This document shows, piece after piece, positions 52,303-61,650 of a stretch of 64,000 nucleotides of DNA. A model generated the notes under the pieces. That model was given only the letters and a program-made list of their open reading frames with translations. It had not been told where the DNA came from and searched no databases. The stretch is from Bog-793 sp963785415 (GTDB lineage Bacteria; Actinomycetota; Acidimicrobiia; Acidimicrobiales; Bog-793), in NCBI GenBank assembly GCA_963785415.1, contig CAWAVB010000001.1, positions 1-64,000 of the forward strand, given 5' to 3'. Both the position numbers and the translations under genes were made by a program. Positions within the stretch are counted from its first letter, which is position 1. Each line of letters opens with the position of its first letter.

Positions 52303-54915
52303 ATGACGATCTCGAGCGACCAGCTGCGGGAGGCGTTCACCCGCTTTTTCGTCGAACGGGGCCACGCCGCGCTGGGTGCCGCGAGCCTCGTGCCCGTCGA
52401 CCCGTCGGTCATGTTCACGATCGCCGGCATGGTGCAGTTCAAGCCGTACTTCGTCGGCGACGAGACACCGCCCGTCGTGCGGGCGACGACGATCCAGCCG
52501 TGCTTCCGGATGTCGGACATCGACATCATCGGGACGACGGCACGCCACGAGACGCTGTTCGAGATGCTCGGCAACTTCAGCTTCGGCGACTACTTCAAGG
52601 AGCTGGCGATCCCGTACGCGTGGGAGCTCGTGACCGAGGTCCTCGGCTTCGAGCCCGGCCGGCTCTGGGTGACGATCCACGAGTCCGACGATGACTCGGC
52701 CGGGATCTGGCAGGAGGCGGCGAAGCTGCCCGCCGAGCGCATCCAGAAGATGGGCGAGGACAACTTCTGGAAGATGGGCGACACCGGTCCGTGCGGGCCG
52801 TGCTCGGAGATCTACTTCGACCGCGGGGAATCCTTCGGTCCGCCGGGCGGCCCCGCCCAGGGGGACTCCGAGCGCTACACCGAGATCTGGAACCTCGTCT
52901 TCATGCAGTTCGATCGCGCCGCCGACGGGACGCTTACCGAGCTGCCGAAAAAGAACATCGACACCGGGGCGGGGCTCGAGCGGATCCTCACCCTCCTCCA
53001 GGGGGTCGGGTCGTTATTCGAGACCGACCTGTTGGCCCCGGTCGTCGACTCGGCGGCGGCGCTCACCAGATCATCGGTCGGCCGTGACGAGCCGACCGAT
53101 GTCGCGTTGCGGATCCTCGCCGACCACGCCCGGGCCGCGACCTTCCTCGTCTCCGACGGCGTCTTCCCCTCCAACGAAGGGCGCGGCTACGTGCTGCGCC
53201 GCGTCCTGCGCCGCGCCGCGCTCCGCGCCCACCAGCTCGGCGTCACCGAGATCGTGCTGCCCGATCTCATGGACTCCGTCGTCGCGACGCTCGGCGCGGC
53301 CTACCCGAAGCTCGTCCGCGACGCCTCGCTCGTGCGGACGGTCGTCGGCCACGAGGAGGAGGCCTTCCGCAGGACGCTGCGCGCCGGCTCGCAGCTCATC
53401 GACTCCGAGCTCGAAAAGGGCGGGAGCGTCCTCGACGGCGGCGCAGCCTTCAAGCTCCACGACACCTACGGCTTCCCGATCGATCTCACCGTCGAGGTCG
53501 CCGGGGCGCGCGGTGTCGCCGTCGACCGGGCGGGTTTCGAGGCGGCGATGGCCGAACAGCGCGCCCGGGGCCGGGAGGCGACGCGCAAGGCTGCCGCGGA
53601 GTCGCGGCACGAGGGCGCGCGCGAGGTCCTCGCCGAGTTCGGGCCGACCGTCTTCGTCGGCTACACGGAGACCTCGTGCGCGGCCCGCGTCCTCGGCGTC
53701 GAGGCCCGCCCTGACGCCGAGGGGTTCGAGAACGTCGACGGCGACACAGCACCCCCGGGTGCCGAACTGCTCGACGTCTTCCTCGACCGCACCCCCTTCT
53801 ACGCCGAGAGCGGCGGCCAGGTCGGCGACACCGGGACGCTCGCGGGTCCGACGGGTTCGTTCCGCGTCCTCGACGCGACGTCGGCCGACGGGATCACCTG
53901 CCACACGGGCTACGTCACCTCGGGGGTCCTTGCCGCGGGTGCCGAGGTCGTCGCCACGATCGACGTCGAACGCCGGGAGGCGATCCGGCGCAACCACACC
54001 GCGACCCACCTGTTGCACTGGGCATTGCGCGCTGTGCTCGGTGAGCACGTGCGACAGCAGGGGTCGCTCGTCGCGCCGGACCGGTTGCGCTTCGACTTCA
54101 GCCATTTCGCCGCCGTCACGCCCGCCGAGCTCGCCCGGGTCGAGGACATGGTCTCGATGGCGATCCTCGCCGACTCGCCGGTGCGGGTCGACGAGACGTC
54201 GCGGGTCGAGGCCGAGCGTGCCGGCGCCATCGCCTTTTTCGGCGAGAAGTACGGCGAGATCGTCCGGGTCGTGCACGCCGGCCCGGACTCCGTCGAGCTC
54301 TGCGGGGGGACCCACGTCTCGGCGCTCGGCACGATCGGGCCGTTCCGCATCGTCTCGGAGAGCTCGATCGGCGCGAACACGCGGCGCATCGAGGCGACGA
54401 CCGGGACCGGGACGCTCGCCCAGTTCCGCAGGCTGGAATCGGTCGTGGCGCAGGCGGCCGCCGCGCTGCACACCTCGCCCGACGAGCTCGGCGAGGCGCT
54501 CGAGCGCCTCGTGGCGCGCGAGCGCGCCCTCGCCGACGAGCTCCGGCGCCTCGAGGGCCAGCTCCGGTCCACCGAGGCGCGAAAGCTCGCCGCGACCGCC
54601 GAAGGGGGAACCGTCGTCGCTCGCCGGGACGGGATCGACCCGGCCGAGCTCCGGGAGCTCGCCCTCGCCGTCCGCCGGGAGGACGGGGTCGCGGCCGTCG
54701 GCCTCATCGGCGCGAACGTTGACGACCGGGTGGCGATCGTCGTCGCGACGACGAAGGAGAGTGGGATCGACGCCCGTGCCGTCGCGTCGGCGGCGGCTGC
54801 GGTCGTCGGAGGGGGAGGGGGCGGCTCTCCGGAGCTCGCCACGGCGGGTGGGCGCGACGTGTCCGCCGTCGACGCGGCGCTGGGGACGCTGCACACGCTG
54901 CTCGGGTCTTCTTGA
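52303..54915 (+). CDS. alaS: Alanyl-tRNA synthetase
   Basis: The 870-aa enzyme has the catalytic domain (SLVPVDPSVMFTIAGMVQFKPYF in two blocks, FRMSDIDIIG, FEMLGNFSFGDYF), the tRNA-binding middle part and the editing domain with metal ligands His565/His569 (HTATH) and Cys667/His671 (CGGTH). A C-Ala part with a short coiled coil (about 725-770) and a Gly-rich patch closes the protein. All key residues are present, so charging and editing are intact. The ATG follows GTGAGGAC. It heads the alaS-ruvX pair. Confidence 0.97.
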   Translation: MTISSDQLREAFTRFFVERGHAALGAASLVPVDPSVMFTIAGMVQFKPYFVGDETPPVVRATTIQPCFRMSDIDIIGTTARHETLFEMLGNFSFGDYFKELAIPYAWELVTEVLGFEPGRLWVTIHESDDDSAGIWQEAAKLPAERIQKMGEDNFWKMGDTGPCGPCSEIYFDRGESFGPPGGPAQGDSERYTEIWNLVFMQFDRAADGTLTELPKKNIDTGAGLERILTLLQGVGSLFETDLLAPVVDSAAALTRSSVGRDEPTDVALRILADHARAATFLVSDGVFPSNEGRGYVLRRVLRRAALRAHQLGVTEIVLPDLMDSVVATLGAAYPKLVRDASLVRTVVGHEEEAFRRTLRAGSQLIDSELEKGGSVLDGGAAFKLHDTYGFPIDLTVEVAGARGVAVDRAGFEAAMAEQRARGREATRKAAAESRHEGAREVLAEFGPTVFVGYTETSCAARVLGVEARPDAEGFENVDGDTAPPGAELLDVFLDRTPFYAESGGQVGDTGTLAGPTGSFRVLDATSADGITCHTGYVTSGVLAAGAEVVATIDVERREAIRRNHTATHLLHWALRAVLGEHVRQQGSLVAPDRLRFDFSHFAAVTPAELARVEDMVSMAILADSPVRVDETSRVEAERAGAIAFFGEKYGEIVRVVHAGPDSVELCGGTHVSALGTIGPFRIVSESSIGANTRRIEATTGTGTLAQFRRLESVVAQAAAALHTSPDELGEALERLVARERALADELRRLEGQLRSTEARKLAATAEGGTVVARRDGIDPAELRELALAVRREDGVAAVGLIGANVDDRVAIVVATTKESGIDARAVASAAAAVVGGGGGGSPELATAGGRDVSAVDAALGTLHTLLGSS

Positions 54916-54925
54916 GGGGCGCGCG

Positions 54926-55423
54926 GTGAGCGACGGCGCCGGCTTGCCGGGTCCCTGCCTCGGCGTCGATCTCGGCGCGGTGCGCATCGGCCTCGCCGTC
55001 ACCGACTCGGCGCGCACGGTCGCGATCCCCAGAGGGGTCCTCGCGCGCCGGGGCGACGAGGAGGCCGACCACGACGCGATCGCGGAGCTCGCCCGCGAGC
55101 TCGGCGCGACCATCGTCGTCGTCGGGGTGCCCTTGAGCCTCGACGGCGGGATCGGACCGGCGGCGGGACGGGTCATCGCCGAGACCGCCCGGCTGGCGGC
55201 CGCGCTCTCTGTGCCTGTCGCGACGATCGACGAGCGGTTCTCGACGGTCGAGGCGAGCCACCGGCAACAGGAGGCGGACCCGTCGGGCCGCCGCGGCGGG
55301 GCCATTCGCGGGAGGGTCGCGCGGCGCCGCGTCCCGCCGGGCCGCAGGGCGCGTCTCCCGGTCGACGCCGGGGCGGCGGCGGTGATCCTCCAGGCCTACA
55401 TCGACCGGGCGCGGCAGCAGTGA
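54926..55423 (+). CDS. ruvX: RuvX/YqgF pre-16S rRNA nuclease with Arg-rich insert
   Basis: The 165-aa RNase H-fold protein has the first acidic strand GVDLGAVRIGLAVTD, the middle VVVGVPLSLDG, DERFSTVEA and a late VDAGAAAVILQAYID with the last Asp. It should trim the 5' end of 16S rRNA. Between DERFSTVEA and VDAGAAAV there is an insert of about 30 residues, very rich in Arg and Gly, longer than the usual short loop. GAGGGG precedes the GTG. It overlaps aroE by four bases, where many actinobacteria have mltG. Confidence 0.9.
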   Translation: MSDGAGLPGPCLGVDLGAVRIGLAVTDSARTVAIPRGVLARRGDEEADHDAIAELARELGATIVVVGVPLSLDGGIGPAAGRVIAETARLAAALSVPVATIDERFSTVEASHRQQEADPSGRRGGAIRGRVARRRVPPGRRARLPVDAGAAAVILQAYIDRARQQ

Positions 55424-56280
55424 TCGAGCCCGACTCGGCCGTCCCGGCCGGCACGACGCTCGCCGCCGGCCTCATCGGCGACCCGGTCGCCCATTCGCTC
55501 TCGCCGGTGATCCACAACGCGGCCTACGCCGCGCTGGGGCTCGACTGGTCCTATGCGCTCTTCCGGGTGCCCGCCGGCGGGGCCGCCGCGGCGATCGCCG
55601 CCGCCGGGGCCCGGGGATTGCGGGGCCTGTCGGTGACGACGCCGCACAAGATTGCCGCAGCGGCCGCCTGCGACGAGCGCTCCGCGACCGTCGAGCGGGT
55701 CGGCGCGGCGAACACCGTCGTGTTCCGCGGCGGTCGCACCCGCGCCGAGAACACCGACGGCCCGGGCCTGCTCGACGACCTCGCGGCGACGTGGCGCTTC
55801 GATCCGGCGGGCGCGGTCTGCGCGGTGGTCGGCGCGGGTTCGACGGCGCGGGCGATCGTCGCCGCGCTGGCCGACGCCGGAGCCCGGGAGGTCCTCGTCG
55901 TCGACCGGACCGCCGCCAACGCCGCGGCGGCCGCGGCGCTCGCCGGTGCCGCGGGGCGCGTCGCCCGAGCTGAGGAGGTCGCCTCGGCCGCGCTCGTCGT
56001 CCAGGCGACCTCCGTCGGGTTCGGGGAGGCGCGAGATGGGTTCGCGGGGGGATGGGAGGCGGTCACCGGGCACCTCGGGTCGGACCAGCTCGCCGTCGAC
56101 GCCGTCTATGCCCCCCCGGTCACCGAGTTCCTGGCGCTCGCCGGCGCGCAGGGGGCCCGAGTCCGCAACGGCCTCGGCATGCTCGTGTGTCAGGCGGCGC
56201 ACCAGGTGGCGCTTTTCACCGGCAAGACGGCGCCCGTCGAGGTGATGTTCGCCGCGCTCGGCATCGACCCCGGGCGCTGA
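55420..56280 (+). CDS. aroE: Shikimate dehydrogenase
   Basis: The 286-aa enzyme reduces 3-dehydroshikimate with NADPH. Substrate residues are seen in GDPVAHSLSPVIHN and in TTPHK with its catalytic Lys, followed by GAANTVV and the partner Asp in ENTDGPG. The NADP domain has VVGAGSTARAIVAAL, and the end has NGLGMLVCQAAHQV. The GTG start sits inside the ruvX stop codon (GTGA). It links the aromatic pathway to this translation and repair operon. Confidence 0.95.
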   Translation: MIEPDSAVPAGTTLAAGLIGDPVAHSLSPVIHNAAYAALGLDWSYALFRVPAGGAAAAIAAAGARGLRGLSVTTPHKIAAAAACDERSATVERVGAANTVVFRGGRTRAENTDGPGLLDDLAATWRFDPAGAVCAVVGAGSTARAIVAALADAGAREVLVVDRTAANAAAAAALAGAAGRVARAEEVASAALVVQATSVGFGEARDGFAGGWEAVTGHLGSDQLAVDAVYAPPVTEFLALAGAQGARVRNGLGMLVCQAAHQVALFTGKTAPVEVMFAALGIDPGR

Positions 56281-56324
56281 CCGCAGCCGGCCGGACGGGC
56301 CCGGAGCCGCAGGGCCGCAGCTCC

Positions 56325-57503
56325 GTGGCACCGGTAACGTTGCGGGTCGTGGCCGCCCACTACCTCGAGCGACGCGTCGCGCGCCGCCGGGCCGACAACC
56401 CCGCCGTCGCCGTCCTGCGCCACGTCGACTACGTGCTCGTCGGCTCCATCGTGCTGCTCGCGGTGGTGGGGGTCGTGATGGTGTACTCGGCCTCGCGTTC
56501 GTTGTACCCGCTCGAGCCGACGTACTTTCTGAAGCGCCAGATCGCCTACGACGTCGCCGGGTTCGCCGTGATGGTCACCGCCGCGCTCGTCGACTACCGG
56601 CGGCTCGAGGAGTGGGGTTACGTGCTTTACGGCGCGGTCGTCGTCGCCCTCGTCGCCGTGAAGGCGATCGGGCACACCGAGAACGGCGCCGAGCGCTGGA
56701 TCTCGATCGCGGGTTTCCAGCTCCAGCCCTCGGAGTTCGCCGTGCTCGCCGTCATCATCGTCGTGGGCGTGTACCTGTCGCGTCACGAGCGGGTGCTGAA
56801 CATCCGCACCGTCGCCGCGCTCGTCGTCCTAACGGGCGTCCCGATGCTGCTCGTCGTCGTGCAGCCGGACCTCGGCACGGCGATCCTGCTCGCCGCGGTG
56901 CTCTTCGTGATGCTCTGGGTCGGAGGGGTCCGCCTGCGCTTTCTGGCGGCGCTCGTCGCGCTGGCGATCGCCGGCTTCGCGCTCGCGGTCGCGATCCACG
57001 TCCTCAACCGCTACCAGCTCGACCGGCTGACGGCGTTTCTGCACCAGGACAGCGGCGGGTCCCAGACGCTCAACTACAACGTCATCGAGTCGAAGACCGC
57101 GATCGGCTCCGGGGGGCTGCGCGGCACGGGGCTGTTCCGCGGCCTCGAGACGAACCTCGCCTACGTGCCGATCCAGTACGCCGACTTCATCTTCTCGGCG
57201 ATCGGCGAGCAGATCGGCTTCATCGGCTCGGCGTTGGTGATCGGGCTGTACGGGGTCGTCGCCTACCGCGTCTTCCGCGCCATCCAGGTCGCCCGGGACT
57301 CTCTCGGGCGGCTGTTGTGCGCGGGGGTGCTCGCCATCCTCGCCATCTCCGTGTTCGAGAACATCGGCATGGCGACCGGCATCATGCCGATCACGGGGAT
57401 CCCGCTTCCGTTCATCTCTTATGGGGGCTCGGCGCTCGTCGCGTTCTTCCTCGCCGCGGGCGTCGTGGTTAATGTCGAACTACACCGGAGCCGCCCACGA
57501 TGA
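56325..57503 (+). CDS. rodA: SEDS peptidoglycan glycosyltransferase, RodA type
   Basis: The 392-aa membrane protein has about ten helices and SEDS marks: IAGFQLQPSEFAVLAVI, VVVQPDLGTAILL, an external loop with YVPIQYADFIFSAIGEQIGFIG, and FENIGMATGIMPITGIPLPFISYGGSAL. The wording FENIGM/GIPLPF points to RodA rather than FtsW. It polymerises lipid II during elongation. The start is uncertain: GTG 56325 or GTG 56349. Its stop overlaps the nuclease gene by four bases. No class B PBP gene is adjacent. Confidence 0.93.
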   Translation: MAPVTLRVVAAHYLERRVARRRADNPAVAVLRHVDYVLVGSIVLLAVVGVVMVYSASRSLYPLEPTYFLKRQIAYDVAGFAVMVTAALVDYRRLEEWGYVLYGAVVVALVAVKAIGHTENGAERWISIAGFQLQPSEFAVLAVIIVVGVYLSRHERVLNIRTVAALVVLTGVPMLLVVVQPDLGTAILLAAVLFVMLWVGGVRLRFLAALVALAIAGFALAVAIHVLNRYQLDRLTAFLHQDSGGSQTLNYNVIESKTAIGSGGLRGTGLFRGLETNLAYVPIQYADFIFSAIGEQIGFIGSALVIGLYGVVAYRVFRAIQVARDSLGRLLCAGVLAILAISVFENIGMATGIMPITGIPLPFISYGGSALVAFFLAAGVVVNVELHRSRPR

Positions 57504-58102
57504 CCCCAAGACCGCGTAAAGCCACCACCAAGACCCCCGCAGCCTCCGCCGAGGGGGCGGTGGCGGTCGTCGCGCCCCCCGACGGGCCTGACGCCGCACT
57601 CGCCGCCGCCGAGGAAACGCCGCCCGGGACCGAGGTCCCGGGGACCGAACCTGCCGCAGAGGCGGGTGGGGCGGGGGCCGGGTTCTCCCTCGTGCGCGTC
57701 GTCGACGTCGCGATGGTGCTCCCGAACCCGAACCCGGTCCTCGTGCTGGAGGAGCTCGCAACGCCGCGGCGGAGGCTCGCCATCCCGATCGGTCTCGCCG
57801 AGGGGACCGCGATCAGTTACGTGTTACGCGGCCGGACGACCCCCAAGCCGCTCACCCACGAGCTGTTCGTCGACGTGGTGAACCGGCTCGGCGGGCAGGT
57901 GACGGGGGCCCGCCTCACGCTCTACACGCAGGGCGCCTACTACGCCGAGGTCGTCGTGGCATCGCCGGGCGCGGAGCACGCCGTGTCGTGCCGCCCCTCG
58001 GACGCCGTCGCCCTCGCCCTGCGTCAGGGCGCGCCGGCGACGATCGCCGTCGCCTCGGTGCTGCTCGACCAGCTCGGGACGGCCGGTTCGACGACCGGCT
58101 GA
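57500..58102 (+). CDS. Bifunctional nuclease family protein (DUF151)
   Basis: The 200-aa protein has an Ala/Pro-rich N-terminus (1-60) and a DUF151 domain (about 62-190): PNPVLVLEELATPRRRLAIPIG, LTHELFVDVVNRLGG, AYYAEVVV and CRPSDAVALALRQGAP. Plant and mycobacterial relatives have been reported as RNase/DNase proteins; the bacterial role is not clear. The ATG overlaps the rodA stop (ATGA). Its last 79 bases overlap the convergent SEDS gene on the other strand. Confidence 0.9.
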   Translation: MTPRPRKATTKTPAASAEGAVAVVAPPDGPDAALAAAEETPPGTEVPGTEPAAEAGGAGAGFSLVRVVDVAMVLPNPNPVLVLEELATPRRRLAIPIGLAEGTAISYVLRGRTTPKPLTHELFVDVVNRLGGQVTGARLTLYTQGAYYAEVVVASPGAEHAVSCRPSDAVALALRQGAPATIAVASVLLDQLGTAGSTTG

Positions 58103-59391
58103 TTCCCCTCGTTCGAGATCCGCATGAGGAGCGCCAGGAGCGCGTAGTTGGCGACGAGCGAGGACCCCCCGTAGGAGACGAAGGGGAGCGTCACGCCGGT
58201 CAGGGGCAAAAGGCGCGTGTTGCCCGCCATGATGAGGAAGGCCTGCAGTCCGAGCGTGGCGGTGAGCCCGGCGGCGACGAGGCGGGCGAACTCTGAGCGG
58301 GCGCGGCGCGCGGCACGCAGCCCGGCGCCGACGATGATGGCGTAGCAACAGACGACGGCGGCCGCGCCGACGAGCCCGAGCTCCTCGCCGATCACGGCGA
58401 AGATGAAGTCGCTCGACGACACCGGCAGCACCCGGGCGGAGGTCCCGAAGCCGATCCCCGTGCCAAAGAGCCCCCCGCGGGCGAAGGCGAGCTCGCCCTG
58501 GACGGGCTGGTAGCCGGTCCCTGTCGCGCGGGCCCAGGGATCGAGCCAGTCCGAGATGCGCTCGTTCACCTGGCCGAGGACGTGGCTCGCCGCGAAGGTC
58601 GCCAGCACGAACACGACGAGCCCGATCGCGACGTAGGTCCACCGCCCCGTCGTCATCCAGATCATCACCAAAAAGACGAGGAACAAAAGCAACGAGAAGC
58701 CGATGTCGTGCTCGGCGAGGATGATGAGGAGCGCCAGCACCCCGGCGACGCCGATCGGACCGAAGGCGCGCAGGTCCGGGAGCATGCGGTTGCCGACGCG
58801 CCGCGTCGAGATCGTGAGCAGTTCGCGCTTGTCGATGAGGTACGACGCCCAGAACACGACGATGAGGAGCTTCGCGATCTCGACCGGCTGGAACTCGATC
58901 GAGCCCAGGTGCACCCAGAGACGCGCCCCGTTGATCTTCTCGCCGATCCCCGGCACGAGCGGCGAGATGAGGAGCAAAAGCGCGACGCCGGCGAGCAGGT
59001 AGCGGTAGCGCTCGAGGTCGCGGCTGCGCTTCACGACGAGAAGCACGGACGTGTAGAGCGCGAGCCCGATCACCGTCCAGGCGAGCTGCTGCCCGGCGCG
59101 TCCGGGGTCGCCGCGCTCGATCATCACGTAGCCGAGGCCGTTCAGGAAAAGGGCCACGGGCACGATGACCGGGTCGGCGTTCGGCGCGAGGAGCCGGTTC
59201 ACGACCTGCACGCCTAGCCCGAAGGCGACGAGGAACAGAATGAACACGATGACGTGGTCGGGGAGCGCGTTCGTCGTGGCGAGCGACTCCATGAGCGTCG
59301 CCGAGAGCACGACGAGGGCCCCGACGCACAAAAGACCCGCCTCGGTCCGCCGCCGCGGGGCGCCCTGGCGCCGGGCTGCCAGAAGCGTCAC
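58024..59391 (-). CDS. SEDS-family protein (FtsW/RodA/SpoVE)
   Basis: The 455-aa membrane protein has about 12 helices and SEDS marks: LGSIEFQPVEIAKLLIVVF, ILAEHDIGFSLLLFL, VLPVSSSDFIFAVIGEELGLVG and AGNTRLLPLTGVTLPFVSYGGSSLVANY. The last block is typical of the larger actinobacterial FtsW/RodA proteins with extra N-terminal helices. It should be a lipid II polymerase, distinct from the rodA product. The GTG at 59391 follows TACCGT by seven bases, suggesting a leaderless mRNA. Its 3' end runs 79 bases into the nuclease gene, and its 5' end is back to back with ppk1. Confidence 0.92.
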   Translation of the reverse strand: MTLLAARRQGAPRRRTEAGLLCVGALVVLSATLMESLATTNALPDHVIVFILFLVAFGLGVQVVNRLLAPNADPVIVPVALFLNGLGYVMIERGDPGRAGQQLAWTVIGLALYTSVLLVVKRSRDLERYRYLLAGVALLLLISPLVPGIGEKINGARLWVHLGSIEFQPVEIAKLLIVVFWASYLIDKRELLTISTRRVGNRMLPDLRAFGPIGVAGVLALLIILAEHDIGFSLLLFLVFLVMIWMTTGRWTYVAIGLVVFVLATFAASHVLGQVNERISDWLDPWARATGTGYQPVQGELAFARGGLFGTGIGFGTSARVLPVSSSDFIFAVIGEELGLVGAAAVVCCYAIIVGAGLRAARRARSEFARLVAAGLTATLGLQAFLIMAGNTRLLPLTGVTLPFVSYGGSSLVANYALLALLMRISNEGNQPVVEPAVPSWSSSTEATAIVAGAP

Positions 59392-59445
59392 GTCCCGTAC
59401 GGTAGTTGAAAGGGACCGAACCGCCTGGCCAGCTAGCCTGGGGCG
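59392..59445. promoter_or_regulatory. Compact divergent promoter between SEDS gene and ppk1
   Basis: Only 54 bases separate the two start codons. TACCGT (minus strand, 59404-59399) lies seven bases before the SEDS GTG, and TAGCCT (59434-59439) lies six bases before the ppk1 ATG. Both fit leaderless actinobacterial -10 boxes, so the two polymerase footprints must overlap. Confidence 0.45.
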
Positions 59446-61644
59446 ATGGCCACAGAGCCGCTGGTGGAGCGCGCCTGGCAGCCGGCGGAGCCGGCGGCCG
59501 AGACGGCGCGTTCGGACGTCGAGACCTTCGGCCCGGCGCGCTTCCTGAACCGGGAGCTGTCCTGGCTCGAGTTCGCGGCCCGTCTCCTCGACATCGCCGG
59601 GGACGAGACGCTGCCGCTGCTCGAGCGGGCGAAGTTCCTGGCGATCTTTTCCACGGGGCTCGACGAGTTCTTCCAGGTCCGCGTGGCCGGGCTGAAGAAC
59701 CAGCTCGACGCCGGCCGGCACGGGCGCTTCCCCGACGGGCGGAGCGTCCTCGAGACGCTCGAGGCGGTGCGGGGCCGCGTGACTTCGCTTGTCGACCGCC
59801 AGGCGCGGATCTTCAACGACGCGGTGCGGCCCGGGCTGTCGGCCGCCGGGATCGAGATCGTGGACGACGCCGACCTCGGCCACGCCGACCAGCGGCGGCT
59901 GCGGCAGCACTTCGAGCGCGACATGTTCCCGGTCCTCACGCCGCTCGCCGTCGACCCCGGCCACCCCTTCCCGTACATCTCGAACCTCTCGCTCAACCTC
60001 GCCGTCTCGGTCGAGGACCCGGTGACGGGCGAGGGGCGATTCGCCCGCGTGAAGGTCCCGCCCTCGCTCGAGCGTTTCGTGCAGATCGACGGCGAGCGTT
60101 TCGTGCCGCTCGAGCAGGTGATCGCGGCGAACCTCAACGACCTGTTCCCCGAGATGCGGATCGGGTCGTGCTACCCGTTCCGGGTCACGCGCAACGCCGA
60201 CATGGAGCTCGACGACTCCGAGGACGACGACCTGCTCGCCGCCGTCGAGTTCGAGCTGCGCCGGCGACGGTTCGGCCGGGCCGTGCGGCTCGAGGTCGGG
60301 CCGGGGATGCCCCCGGAGCTCGTCGAGTTCCTCCGGCACGAGCTCGAGCTCGGCGAGGTCGACGTCTATGCGTCGGCGACGCTCCTCGACCTCGGCCAGC
60401 TCTGGGCGATCGCCGGGCTCGACCGCCCCGACCTCTGCCTGCCGTCGTTCTCGCCGCGCACGCCGCCGCGGCTCATGAACGAGGCCGGCGCGCCCGTCGA
60501 CATCTTCGCCCTTTTGCGCGAGCGCGACGTGCTCGTCCACCACCCCTACGACTCGTTCGCCTCCTCGGTCGAGGAGTTCATCTCGCAGGCGGCGGCCGAC
60601 CCCGACGTGCTCGCCATCAAGCAGACCCTCTACCGGACATCGGGGGATGCACCGTTCGTCGCCGCCCTCGCCCGGGCCGCCGAGGCCGGCAAGCAGGTCG
60701 CCGCGCTCGTCGAGCTGCAGGCGCGCTTCGACGAGCAGCGCAACATCGGCTGGGCCCGGCAGCTCGAGGAGGCCGGGGTCCACGTCGTCTACGGCGTCGT
60801 CGGCCTGAAGACGCACTCGAAGACGTCGCTCGTCGTGCGCCGGGAGGACGAGGGGATCCGCCGCTACTGCCACATCGGGACGGGCAACTACAACTCGGAC
60901 ACGGCCCGAATCTACGAGGACCTCGGGTTGCTCACCGCGGACCCGGTCCTCGGCGAGGACCTCACCGCCCTTTTCAACCACCTGACGGGGTTCTCCCGCT
61001 CGGTCGAGACCCGCTCGCTCATCCTCGCCCCGACCAGGTTCCGCGCCTGGGTGCTCGAGGGGATCGCCGCCGAGCGTGACGCCGGCCTCGACGGACGGAT
61101 CGCGATCAAGGCGAACGGGCTGACGGATCCCGTCATCGTCGACGCCCTCTACGAGGCCTCCCAGGCCGGGGCGCGTGTCGAGCTTCTGATCCGGGGGATC
61201 TGCTGTCTGCGTCCCGGGATCCCGGGGCTCTCGTCGACGATCACCGTGAAATCGATCGTCGGCCGCTACTTAGAGCACAGCCGGATTTTCCGCTTCGGCG
61301 TTCCGACCCGCGAGGTCCTCGCCGCCTCGGCGCTCGAGCGCCCCGACGGACCCGTCCCGCCCGGCAACCCGGCGACGTACTTCATCGGCTCGGCGGATTT
61401 GATGGAGCGCAACCTCGACCGGAGGATCGAGGCGATCGTCCCGGTTCACGACCCCGAGTTGTGCGGCCGGCTCGAGGACATCCTGACCCTCGACCTCGCC
61501 GACGACGAGTCCTCCTGGGAGCTCGGGGCCGACGGGAACTGGTCACGGGTCGCCACGTCCGCCGGGCTCTGTGCCCGACGCCGCTTCGAGGAGCTCGCCC
61601 GCGAGCGTTCGCGTCGCCGGCGTTCGGCTGACGGCGCGTTCTAG
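59446..61644 (+). CDS. ppk1: Polyphosphate kinase 1
   Basis: The 732-aa enzyme makes polyphosphate from ATP. The N-domain starts FLNRELSWLEFAARLL; the head domain has PVLTPLAVDPGHPFPYISNLSLNLAV (two blocks). The catalytic C-domains carry the phosphorylated His457 in GLKTHSK, followed by CHIGTGNYN, and the second His611 in LEHSRIFRF. Their spacing matches the known pair in E. coli PPK (435 and 592). It is followed six bases later by ppx, an opposing activity. The ATG appears leaderless. Confidence 0.96.
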   Translation: MATEPLVERAWQPAEPAAETARSDVETFGPARFLNRELSWLEFAARLLDIAGDETLPLLERAKFLAIFSTGLDEFFQVRVAGLKNQLDAGRHGRFPDGRSVLETLEAVRGRVTSLVDRQARIFNDAVRPGLSAAGIEIVDDADLGHADQRRLRQHFERDMFPVLTPLAVDPGHPFPYISNLSLNLAVSVEDPVTGEGRFARVKVPPSLERFVQIDGERFVPLEQVIAANLNDLFPEMRIGSCYPFRVTRNADMELDDSEDDDLLAAVEFELRRRRFGRAVRLEVGPGMPPELVEFLRHELELGEVDVYASATLLDLGQLWAIAGLDRPDLCLPSFSPRTPPRLMNEAGAPVDIFALLRERDVLVHHPYDSFASSVEEFISQAAADPDVLAIKQTLYRTSGDAPFVAALARAAEAGKQVAALVELQARFDEQRNIGWARQLEEAGVHVVYGVVGLKTHSKTSLVVRREDEGIRRYCHIGTGNYNSDTARIYEDLGLLTADPVLGEDLTALFNHLTGFSRSVETRSLILAPTRFRAWVLEGIAAERDAGLDGRIAIKANGLTDPVIVDALYEASQAGARVELLIRGICCLRPGIPGLSSTITVKSIVGRYLEHSRIFRFGVPTREVLAASALERPDGPVPPGNPATYFIGSADLMERNLDRRIEAIVPVHDPELCGRLEDILTLDLADDESSWELGADGNWSRVATSAGLCARRRFEELARERSRRRRSADGAF

Positions 61645-61650
61645 TCACCG

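Noticed and set aside
53071..55305. 744-codon minus-strand frame
   Set aside because: It is antisense to alaS and ruvX and has no family motif.
52691..55423. 910-codon plus-strand frame
   Set aside because: It overlaps alaS in another frame; only the end from 54926 is real (ruvX).
58024..60981. 985-codon minus-strand frame taken as one gene
   Set aside because: Only its last 455 codons (from the GTG at 59391) show SEDS motifs; the rest is antisense to ppk1.
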